Assembly: GCF_000485595.1 (NCBI RefSeq)
Contig: NW_014577234.1
Coordinates: 64,545-99,191, forward strand
Source: Priapulus caudatus
Lineage: Eukaryota; Priapulida; Priapulimorpha; Priapulimorphida; Priapulidae
Reading direction: 5' to 3'
DNA: 34,647 nt
Below are positions 9,901 to 21,671 of this stretch, piece by piece; position 1 is the stretch's first letter; each line of letters opens with the position of its first letter. A model generated the notes under the pieces. The model saw only the letters and a list, made by a program, of their open reading frames with translations. It had not been told where the DNA came from and ran no database searches. The position numbers and the translations under genes are program-made.

Positions 9901-10953
9901 CTTTTAGAACATGCGTTTGCAACAAAGATCAATTGGCTTGAGTTAATTGTCATTCACTCCAGGTGGATAGGTGAATTGAAATTACTAAAACTATATATCA
10001 ATATATTTTATAAGCAAGATCCCAACATTGTGTAACGTTATTTTCTATCCTTTCATCTGTATCACCTCATCTTTTCTTGTGCATATTAGAATTACTAACA
10101 GAAGAGTTTTAGACCACACAAGGTACACAATAAACGTGATTTTCGAAGGACCTTTGTTTCACTGCTGCAGTGAGGACATGAGCACCCTCTAGTGGTGCTG
10201 AAAGGGTCTATGTCCCCCAGGGTACTACCGGAACGTACCCTGGTACCAGAGCATATATAAATCAACGTGGTTTATATGCTCTGCTGGTACTATCTAATAT
10301 GCCGGACCGTACCTCGCCTACTCCACTAACGAGTCTAGGGAGTCGCCTACGCCTACTCCCTAACCCTAACCGTAAACCTAACCCTAACCATATCAGATAG
10401 TTACCAGGGTACGTTCCGGTATTCCGGATCGTACACAGGGTACGTTCCGGCAGTACCCTGGGGGACATAGACCCTATATGAGCCCTAGTGGGTAGTTAAG
10501 TAACTACAACATGTCAGGTGTTAATAGCATCAACAGTCAAGGTATTATGATCTCTTAATAGCATTAAGAACCGAGCATCCTGCTAAACATTCTATAGTCT
10601 CCACATCCTCCTACATAAAGTCTTCGCTTCATCCCTAATTACCTCTACAGACTTTTCGAAGAAGAATTGTGACGCCTTAGCATATCCTGATGTCTTTAGG
10701 TCTTGACCTCCACCAGGCAGAACAACCCTTGAACATATTACACACATACATATGTAAAGCACATCATGAAGATTTTCATGTAAATTACACTGTAAATGTA
10801 CAATGTAAATCACACTGTAAATTACTATAATTAAAACTACATTATACAAAACACACCATACAGAAATTAATGCATGTGTGGACATGAACATATTGTACTC
10901 ACCCATTTAATGATTTGAACATTTGCTGGTAATACTCCAATGTCTGGTTTATT
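6819..10953 (-). CDS. GGH: Gamma-glutamyl hydrolase, seven exons, 5' incomplete
   Basis: GGH removes gamma-linked glutamates from folate and antifolate polyglutamates in lysosomes or after secretion; it is a class I glutamine-amidotransferase-fold peptidase. Minus-strand exons in order are 10953-10903, 10727-10643, 9702-9564, 9199-9093, 8913-8823, 8612-8475 and 6973-6819, and all phases join without a stop. Visible landmarks are NGVVLPGGGQDL (human NGILFPGG), the nucleophile elbow ILGICLGFEQL with the active Cys, EFISTMEA, then YGLQWHPEKAVYEW with the catalytic-site His. The C-terminus holds SLIYNYPLYY, aligning with human ALIYQFSPIY. The first ~70 residues (signal peptide and PIIGI strand) are not found between 10954 and the assembly gap. 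The 9564/9199 junction requires a GC donor. Confidence 0.93.
7114..7171. mobile_element. Short hairpin element, copy C
   Basis: CAAGAGTATACATGGGAGA is inverted as TCTCCCATTATATACTCTTG. It has the same ends as copies A and B, but the flanks (TATAAAG and ATAATGA) do not form a clean target duplication, so it is probably an older insertion. Confidence 0.65.
7448..8070 (+). repeat. ~310-bp direct repeat, two copies, with GGAC-rich tail
   Basis: TTTTGGGGC...GCCAAAAAGTGG.CGTGGCTCG...GGACGTTCAAA...GTGGGTCAAACGGTTCTTG occurs at about 7448-7672 and 7754-7985. A third fragment (CTCTCCCATAGGAGTAACAA) lies at 7425-7444. The second copy continues into GACGGACGAACGGACGG and ends AGCGAGCTAAAAA near 8070. 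This resembles tails of dispersed repeats I remember from marine invertebrates; the class is uncertain. Confidence 0.7.
8084..8291. mobile_element. Pogo/Tigger-like non-autonomous element
   Basis: AGTAGAACCCCGATTTTACG at the left and CGTTATAACGGGGATACACTG at the right are inverted ends of the type seen in Tigger-like MITEs, bounded by TA (8082-8083, 8292-8293). About 208 bp, no transposase. Confidence 0.7.
8475..8612 (-). CDS. GGH: GGH exon with HPE catalytic motif
   Basis: Acceptor GTTTTCAG, donor GAAG|GTATCG. It encodes KKFPFYGLQWHPEKAVYEW through ISQTIINFFVNE. The His of WHPE corresponds to the active-site His of human GGH. Confidence 0.92.
8823..8913 (-). CDS. GGH: GGH exon (FISTMEA)
   Basis: Acceptor TTCCTGCAG, donor GAAG|GTAACC. 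It encodes NFSLSGLDKFYDAL through LEFISTME, matching the human segment ending FISTMEG. Phase 0 in, phase 1 out. Confidence 0.9.
9093..9199 (-). CDS. GGH: GGH exon (TSRLFKGFTPDLL)
   Basis: Acceptor GTCTTTCAG, donor AAG|GTATGT. It encodes YNTSRLFKGFTPDLLVAL, then ETKPITANFHHKCMTPK, aligning with human FPTELLLSLAVEPLTANFH. Phase 1 in, phase 0 out. Confidence 0.92.
9564..9702 (-). CDS. GGH: GGH exon with nucleophile Cys
   Basis: Acceptor CGTTGCAG. It encodes AYAKGDIFPILGICLGFEQL through ENVLLPLKFLP. The only donor that keeps phase 1 with the next exon is CCAG|GCATGT, giving a GC-AG intron; reading on from the exon would diverge from the family at GMSK. Confidence 0.88.
10203..10477. mobile_element. 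Inverted-repeat element carrying a telomere-like tract
   Basis: The left end AGGGTCTATGTCCCCCAGGG continues TACTACCGGAACGTACCCTG. The right end (10437-10477) is its inverse with one or two differences. Internally, CCGGAACGTACC blocks recur and 10358-10389 is CCCTAACCCTAACC-like. After removing the 37-bp hairpin at 10247-10283, the left arm still mirrors 10391-10416 (ATCAGATAGTTACCAGGG). No coding frame. Confidence 0.75.
10247..10283. mobile_element. 37-bp hairpin element, copy E (7-bp target duplication)
   Basis: CAGAGCATATATAAA pairs with TTTATATGCTCTG around a short loop. CTGGTAC is repeated at 10240-10246 and 10284-10290. The uninterrupted site survives on the opposite arm of the host element (GATAGTTACCAGGGTACG at 10396-10413), which supports insertion. 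Confidence 0.8.
10643..10727 (-). CDS. GGH: GGH exon (VVLPGGGQDL)
   Basis: Acceptor TGTTCAAG, donor GTAGAG|GTAATT. It encodes VVLPGGGQDLKTSGYAKASQ then FFFEKSVE, matching human ILFPGGSVDLRRSDYAKVA. Phase 2 in, phase 0 out. Confidence 0.9.
10903..10953 (-). CDS. GGH: GGH exon (first recognised)
   Basis: Acceptor TTCATGTAG, donor AATGG|GTGAGT. It encodes INQTLEYYQQMFKSLNG, aligning with human KDYEILFKSING. The incoming phase is 2, so the missing upstream exon must end with two bases of a codon, probably Arg. Confidence 0.85.
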
Positions 10954-11732
10954 CTACATGAAAAAATTACAATTATGAAACTCTGACATCAAAGATCAAT
11001 CTATTCACTACATGCTCAACCTTCCTAATGACTATAATAACTGAACAGTCGAGAAAGGGAACCAAAACTTTGCGTCCTGCCTTGAACCGATATATTTGGT
11101 TTTTTATTCGATCTGTAAATAAATATTACAAATAAAGATACTAACCATTACAATACACATAGAACAATATAAATAAAGACTGTACATGACATAACAACGT
11201 TACGACAAAATAATCTCATTAATTTCAATGCGTTCTCTTTAGAGAAATTATACTCTAATTCAAATCACTAATACTTGAAGCAAATAATACACTTCTATCG
11301 TTTGCACTCGAAATACAGTTGTAGAACAAGCATGCCTCAAATACAAGCTGCATCAATATTTAGAAGCCACACCTTATCCACTAAAATAAACATTTTGTCA
11401 CATTGTAACCCTACATTCCTTAATTTCCTTGCTAGGTATTAACGTCATTGTCACTACTTTGCTCTATTAAACAGTCAACATTTATCCTTATTCTAATGAC
11501 CTGCGTGTATAAAGAAAATAAAGTATAACTTCAGCTTAGTACTGCGTTTTAAATACAATAATTCTAGTCTAAGCATTTTCTACTGCCACACTGAGCACTC
11601 TATAATAATTCCCTACAACTATCGCATGCACAGTGACTTCACCTATGCAAAATTCCTATGTAAATATACACGCGAACGGGACCACACAAATTAACCATTA
11701 AGCTCAAATAAAGTATCTAAATTATCACTTAC
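10954..11732. other. No supported exon; GGH intron or upstream region
   Basis: AT-rich. I looked on the minus strand for the GGH N-terminal block (PIIGI...YVKYLESAG..VVP) and did not find it. An acceptor-like TTTATTTACAG at 11120-11110 precedes a frame without a matching donor. Confidence 0.4.
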
Positions 11733-11756
11733 TTCTTTGACAGGATACAATTTCAT
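11733..11756 (-). CDS. Candidate first coding exon with consensus donor
   Basis: On the minus strand ATG (11756-11754) opens MKLYPVKE and runs directly into GTAAGT, a perfect donor. Upstream sequence has a CACGTG/TGACGTC cluster. It could start GGH or another minus-strand gene, but the peptide is not a signal sequence and no next exon in phase 0 was found. Confidence 0.25.
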
Positions 11757-11864
11757 CGTGCCGACCAAATCACAGCAAACTGCCTTGCGCTAGCTCTACT
11801 CAACTACTGCCAGTTACACGCCGAACACGCACTGGCTACAACTCTAACTGGCTTCTAACCCATA

Positions 11865-11875
11865 CACGTGACGTC
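11865..11875. promoter_or_regulatory. Overlapping E-box and CRE-like site
   Basis: CACGTGACGTC joins a CACGTG E-box to most of a CRE (TGACGTCA). It sits about 110 bp upstream of the minus-strand ATG with the GTAAGT donor. A promoter role is inferred only from position. Confidence 0.3.
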
Positions 11876-11905
11876 TAGCGAATATGTTGTACCCAAACTT
11901 GGAAT

Positions 11906-11939
11906 CTGCACAATCTCGAGATTGTGCAGNNNNNNNNNN
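11906..11939. other. Perfect 24-bp palindrome abutting a 10-N assembly gap
   Basis: CTGCACAATCTC followed immediately by its exact inverse, then ten Ns at 11930-11939. A perfect palindrome exactly at a contig end suggests a fold-back or chimeric end, or a real hairpin that stopped assembly. The gap lies between the 5' ends of GGH and PRPS, both of which lack their first exons. Confidence 0.9.
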
Positions 11940-12282
11940 CTCACCTGCTATATATTGATGTGTCAGTGTGCGCGCAATGGCGGCGGCGTGTGTTTACAGT
12001 TGAAACGCTCCAAGTGCCTGTGCTGAGAATCACTAGAACTGAGTATGGCTGTATGCGAACCCTGAGGCCAAAACTGGCAGTGACCGACAGCTGACCCTAC
12101 GTAAAGAGGTCGGCCCGACCTGGCGTTGTGCTCTGGGGCTGACTAGTGAATATGACTCATGAGACCTTAAGTTCACGTCCATACAGCTAGTTGGCTACAT
12201 GAAGGTCACTACTTTTTCACTATATAAATTATAATATTAATAATATGAAATTATAATATCTTGTGTAGGGGAGACAGGGAAT
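11940..12282. other. Unassigned sequence right of the gap
   Basis: TTGAAACGCTCCAAGTGCCT at 12000 repeats TTGAAACGCTTCAAGTGCCT at about 34, so a dispersed repeat ends here. No exon recognised. Confidence 0.4.
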
Positions 12283-12301
12283 TAAAGGAATAATAGGTAC
12301 T

Positions 12302-12602
12302 TAATAATAATATGGCAGTGGCTACGGGTACGGGTACGGTAGCCGTATCTTAATGTCTCGAGGCGCTACGGGTACGGTAGTCCATTCGCTTTCATACTTA
12401 ACGAGACAAAGATGGCGGCGGTGGCGCCAGATTTCGAAATAACGCCTTGGGAAATAAATTCACGATTTGAGAGTTTAGATGAGCTAGAACCCTAACCCTA
12501 ACCCTAAACCTAACCCTAACCCTAAACCTAACCCTAACCCTAATGCCAAAAAGGGGCTTCAACGAACGACGGCTACCGTACCTCCAGCCACTGCGTAGTA
12601 AT
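12302..12602. mobile_element. Inverted-repeat element with telomere-like tract, nested in the left arm
   Basis: GCAGTGGCTACGGGTACGGG...TACGGTAGCCGT at the left is mirrored by ACGGCTACCGTACC...CAGCCACTGCG at the right. AATAGGT-like sequence occurs at both borders (12292-12298, about 12602-12608), consistent with a duplicated target. It contains a 27-codon ATG frame (12412-12495) and the CCCTAA tract. Confidence 0.75.
12490..12543. repeat. Telomere-like CCCTAA tract
   Basis: Nine tandem CCCTAA/ACCTAA units; the variant AAACCTAACC recurs in a regular pattern. The tract lies inside the inverted-repeat element and supplies the TAA that ends its short ATG frame. Confidence 0.9.
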
Positions 12603-13280
12603 ATAGGTCCATTGATTATGCAATGTTGACGAATGCTAGAGTAAGTTGCACCTTGTGTAATTAATAAGTACATTACCTTATAGCCAAACGCGTATTAGTT
12701 TGTCCAATAATCACTGCTGGTTACTAAGAAATGTCTAATTGAAATCCGCAGTCCAAAAATCAGTAATTGTTTACAGTTTCAAACCGCTGCCGGCGAAGCG
12801 GGTGTGATACAGATTTATAGTGCACCGGACATTTTCGCACGCATGCTCTGCCGTACGCAATGCTATCATCAGTGATTTCGTAAACATGGACGCTCGTGAT
12901 AGGGAACTTTTTGTCAGAGCTGTCCACGTGCGTTCGTGATTAGTACGTGTGTTTTACTCTATTTCCATGTTTAGTTCGTGGCCGTGGTTACACCGCTGTC
13001 ACCTCCGTTTCATCTGGCGTCCAAAACATACGGGCCGCACAAATGTTTACGTCATCGCTTGACTCCTGGATGACATTTTCGGCATGTAAATGATACGTTG
13101 ATATATATCAACAACCGATTTCAAGTCTTGTTTGTAATGTAACCAGCAGTGATATTCATTGGACAAACTAATATGCGTTTGGCTATAAGGTAATGTACTT
13201 ATTAACTACACAAGGTGCCAGTTACTCTAGCATTCGTCAACATTGCATAATCAATGAACCTATTATTCCTTTAAAAACCC

Positions 13281-14586
13281 GTTTAGGTCGGCCTTACGAC
13301 TTAGTCGCCGACAAGATTTGAATATCGTACGTCAAAAACCGGCCAGATCGCCGATAAAAACATCGGCGACCAAACTCGACATGAGTTCTCTTACGATTAA
13401 AAATACGGTCCCCGACTGCTATCGCAGGAATAGAACATGTTCTATTTCTATGCGGTGGTCGGCGACAAATCGTGAGTGGTAGCCAATCACCGCAACGTGT
13501 CGAGTCACAAGATTATCAAAAGTCACGTGATTAACAAAATGGCAGCCTACACAGCACTCGTCAGCAGTTTACAAGGAGGGATTATTGCACAAACCCTTTC
13601 TCAAATATATATTAAGTTTTCCGTATATAACATTAATTTTTTTTCTGCACATGATTATATAACGATTTTCAGAAAATTGAGGATAGATTGACGAAGTTAC
13701 CTGATGTTTACTGGTAAGCGCCATTTTGTTGGTCACGTACGTGACTCGTTTTATGTAGACTGGTCCCGGCGTCAAGCTTGCTCTGTTTGTGCTAAAGAAC
13801 TGCTTGTGCTAGTACCAGGGCTCGAATTAACCGGCAGCACCGACGGCAATTGCCGTCGGTGCCCCTATCAATCGCCGTACTGCCCCTGAAAATCCAACCC
13901 GACCGACGGCAGTCACCTGCCTTGCCCTTTTGTGTAATTGCCGTCGGTGCCCTTTAATCTACTGCCCTAGTTTTTAGTCGAGTCAACATAACACGTGCGC
14001 GTGCGTGCTGTAGTTGCAATGATGAGCTTAAAACCGATAGTCACAGGAGGGAATAATAACAGCATCGGATAATTATTCGCTCCTGATAGCGGGCATGTAA
14101 AATTTCTTGTTACTGTACTTCCATTAGCAGAGAGGGGTACAGGGGTCGGTGTTACGGTGTAAGCTTACATGGGGGCATATTGTTTTGTACATTAAAAGCA
14201 AGACGATGTTGATGTACTAATTTGTTATGAGTTTTCTTTTATTTTACAAAAGTGCCTTTGTGCCCTTCTCAAATTTTGAGAGTTGCCTTGGTGCCTTTTA
14301 AAATTGCCTCTGTGTCCTTCGATTTTAGAGAAAATTCAAGGCGATTTCTCACATGCCCTAAAAAAAATTGCCTTGCCCTTCTCATCGCTTAATTCGAGCC
14401 CTGGCTAGTACAAATACTGGGGCCGCAAACCCGTCTACGTTTCCTGCGAGAACGCTACGATCTGATCGGCGATGTATAGCGTGAAGGCACTTCAAGTCGA
14501 CGTGAGTGTTGCTACGCTGCTAATCGGCGATAAAGTAGTCGCTGACAGTCAAATCGTAGGGCGACCTGAGCGAGCCTTAAGTGTGT
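13281..14586. mobile_element. Candidate degenerate element split by a hAT insertion
   Basis: AGGTCGGCCTTACGACTT at 13292 is loosely inverted at 14553-14576 (AAATCGTAGGGCGACCTGAG). ATCGCCGAT/ATCGGCGAT blocks occur near both ends. A CCAAT box (13486) and TCACGTGA (13522) precede an ATG (13539) opening a 50-codon frame, MAAYTALVSSLQGG..., with no recognised domain. Confidence 0.4.
13816..14403. mobile_element. Non-autonomous hAT element with exact 8-bp target duplication
   Basis: Perfect 15-bp ends CAGGGCTCGAATTAA and inverse; GCTAGTAC flanks at 13808-13815 and 14404-14411. An 8-bp duplication with CAGGG termini is the hAT signature. The 588-bp body has repeated TTGCCGTCGGTGCCC-type motifs and a perfect 26-bp palindrome at 13837-13862. 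No transposase. Confidence 0.92.
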
Positions 14587-18864
<4,278 letters not shown>

Positions 18865-19383
18865 TCGGCGTCGCCATTTTTACAAAAAAAAATAATTGTG
18901 GCTACAGCATTCCAAAGACGTTCAAATCAATTGTGTCCTCGGGGCTTGCCTTGGCTGGAAATTAAATGGGGGTATGCTGAGGTTCAACACTGGGAGTGAA
19001 CCATCTGGGTATAGTGATTGCACCTGTGATTGAGGCAATTTGATTGCTTGTTTATAGTAGCATGCTGGAGAAGTGCACAGTGTGGTAGAGTGAGTTGTTG
19101 TAGTGACAAATCTAGAACAAGATGGCAGGCAGGTGACTTGAGACAAGGAGGCACACTGGGTTCGCAGTTTTGGTTCGGGTGAAACCCTCACCCGTGTGTT
19201 ACAGCTGATGTGGTTTACAGGGTACCTGGCTTGCATATGAAGCTGAAAGAGGAGCCCTGCCAAAAGACATCGGAATACATTTTAAGTCATTTTAATATTA
19301 GAGACCATGCATCCTATTAGAGAAGCAATATTAGCTTAATGAACATATCGCATTGTGCTTGAAGTAATTGGCCAGCTATAGTA
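18865..19383. other. PRPS 3' UTR and downstream sequence
   Basis: No coding signal. I did not find a clear AATAAA within the first 400 bases. Confidence 0.4.
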
Positions 19384-19488
19384 GATACAATAATGTAACC
19401 CAACAAGAGCAGGGTATGTAGAGACCCAATGCACACAAGCGTACCAGATAATGTAACCCCTACTCTTGTTGGGTTACATTATTGTATC
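19384..19488. mobile_element. TA-flanked inverted-repeat element, copy 2
   Basis: GATACAATAATGTAACCC...AACAAGAG and the exact inverse ending GTATC, bounded by TA (382-383, 489-490 of this kilobase). About 105 bp; the interior also repeats part of the end (AATGTAACCCC at 19450). Confidence 0.85.
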
Positions 19489-19600
19489 TAGAGTCTAGAC
19501 AGAGCTCCATTGTGAATAACAAAGCGCATGTCCCTATTACATCACCTTACAGGGTCGGGCTTGTTGGGCGGCACTGCCAGCTAAACCCATATGTAGCCTA

Positions 19601-19668
19601 GATACCATAATGTAAGCCAACAAGAGTATAGGGTCCATTACTACTCTGTTGAGTTACATTATTGTATC
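19601..19668. mobile_element. TA-flanked inverted-repeat element, copy 3
   Basis: GATACCATAATGTAAGCC and inverse GAGTTACATTATTGTATC, with TA at 19599-19600 and 19669-19670. Only 68 bp. ATGTAGCC also lies just outside both ends (19591-19598, 19672-19679). Confidence 0.8.
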
Positions 19669-19679
19669 TACATGTAGCC

Positions 19680-21344
19680 CATCGCTTCATAACCATGTCA
19701 CTTTAACCAACACTGAATCTCCCTCATTTCATTACAGCCACCCTACACGTTTAAGAATATTATCACAAGGTTATGAGGTTTCCCTGTTGTGAAGTGAAAA
19801 TCGAAGGACTATACATAGATAGACCTGCTTATGTGGATGCAGGTTGGGGCTGTTACACGAGAACCCATGTAAACATCATCAATGCTGAGGATAATCATTC
19901 ACACTATAAGTTTAGCACTAGCAGTATTATTTTAGATAGTACCAATCCTATAGTTTAGCACCGCGGATTAGCTTAGCACATTTGCGAGAAATGAGGGCCG
20001 GGGTCCCAAACTAGGAGTGTTTAATTGCATGTATAAGCACTTCTTCTGATGTTGATTTTAGTGAAATATGCAATTCATTCTTATTGGAAGGCAGCATATG
20101 TGGCTGTGCGTAAATTGAATCTTTAGGCCTAGATGTGTGCACTAAAAGTAAAAGCCACTATTACGAAATACACTATATTCTGTTATCTAACGTTTGCGGT
20201 TTATGAGAGTGATCACATTCGATAACGTTAACCAGCAAAGCTAAGCATCGTACTCTGCCATTGATTTATTATCTGCTAGCTGAAAACCCGTCCTTTGGCC
20301 GTGAATATCACCGCCCTGTCATACATGATACTGTCCACATTGGCATTGCAATCTACATCGAGCTCAACCATACCACATGCACTTCATTCCCATGACCGTG
20401 TTATTGGTGATGCTGCTGCAGGATAGCGCACGCTCCCGCAAAGAGTAAATATATCGCCTCACACTATTCCCCAAATGCAATCACTAGAAACAACACACCT
20501 CTTCGCTCCAAGTGATAAATAATAATAGAACGCCGCAGGTAATCACTATACACCATGCCCTTAGCATCCGAGTACGCTAATGACTCGAGGGCCGATCTGC
20601 CATATGGTTATTCCCCAGGTAACGACTCGGCTCTCATCCTTTCCGCAGCAAGTCCAGTTTTCGCCTAGCTCCTACACCCTATTCCAGTGATACTTCTCCG
20701 CTCTACCTTCCACCGACCTACCTTCACCCCGCCGAGCGCCTCCGCGAACCTCCTCTCTAAGGTACGGAATTACTTGTATTCGATTACGCGACACACGGGC
20801 GCGAGTGTTACGACTTAGAGACATATCTGTTTAGTATCGTAGGATTGTGTTTGATTAGGCTGAAATAGACGCACGAGCAGTAGTTTTCATAATACTGTGT
20901 TTCTGTTATCTATCGACGCAACCTGACACTGCCCTTAAAATGGGTGCCACTACGGCACCTACTAAACTGAGATCCTGGTCACGGCACCAGTCTAAGTAAG
21001 AGTATGTGCACAAAGCATAATTGATCTGTGCTTTTGACTTCTCTGTCGTATTAGCCTACTGGCCCACACTTACCATGTGCCTGCCTACTCTCCTACACTT
21101 TCTAGGTAGTGATGACTAAACCAATGCAATGATTAAATACTTCTAAAAAACTAGTTTTTTTGTTAAAAATATGTCCGTGTATCTACGACGTAACCTTGCA
21201 CGATAATCTATAGGGTGTATCCATCATCAAATATATTATTTGTACATTAGTGACTGTCAACGTTAATTGATTGAACACTTGAGCTGGTGACACCGGTGAT
21301 ACAGCTTTGCAGTGCCAATGGTTAGCAGCATTAACAAAGTTTTA
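19680..21344. other. Intergenic sequence, nothing recognised
   Basis: No exon-like segment or clear inverted repeat found on reading both strands; 20430-20760 is slightly more GC-rich but has stops in every frame examined. Confidence 0.4.
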
Positions 21345-21346
21345 TA

Positions 21347-21669
21347 CAGAGACTCCCCGACTTACGAACATTCGAGTTACGAACTTTCGATGATACGAAC
21401 AATTTGCCCTGAAGTCCATTATAGTGTATAATGTCAATATTGGTGAATAAAAAGACAATCGCCCCCCTGATTTTGAGTTTCGCCAACTCCTGTGTTCACG
21501 TATATGTTTACACTATATGTACACTTCTAGGTTACTCGATGTTCACACGTACATATACTACACTACTGTATAATACTGTGTACGTACTTACATATGTTCG
21601 ATTTACGAACAAATTGGCTTACGAACGATTGCTCGGAACCGAACCTGTTCCTAAGTCGGGGAGTCTCTG
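21347..21669. mobile_element. Tigger-like non-autonomous element
   Basis: CAGAGACTCCCCGACTTACG and its inverse (TAAGTCGGGGAGTCTCTG) are bounded by TA at 21345-21346 and 21670-21671. Subterminal TTCGTAA/TTACGAA motifs repeat at both ends. The frame crossing it is not transposase. Confidence 0.85.
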
Positions 21670-21671
21670 TA

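Larger units (their letters stand above)
9703..10642 (-). other. GGH intron with nested inverted-repeat elements
   Basis: 940 bp. It contains the 10203-10477 element with telomere-like repeats and a 37-bp hairpin inside it. The rest is AT-rich and unassigned. Confidence 0.8.
12283..13277. mobile_element. Long inverted-repeat element (arms ~120 bp), interrupted
   Basis: The right arm 13140-13277 inverts the left arm, which is split: TTAAAGGAATAATAGGT (12283-12299) and CCATTGATTATGCAATG through CACTGCTGG (about 12609-12720). Identity is high by eye, with a few substitutions and one short indel. The ~415-bp centre holds a Kozak-like ATG (12886) opening a 17-codon frame. Looks like an internally deleted DNA transposon. 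Confidence 0.8.

Noticed and set aside
11041-11120. Minus-strand frame with AGRKVLVPFLDC, superficially like the GGH segment SAGARVVPVRLD
   Set aside because: No donor gives the phase 2 needed to join the next exon, the preceding conserved block is absent, and the resemblance is short.
20280-20440. Slightly GC-rich segment considered as a minus-strand exon
   Set aside because: All three minus frames hold stops within about 20 codons and no splice pair encloses a longer one.
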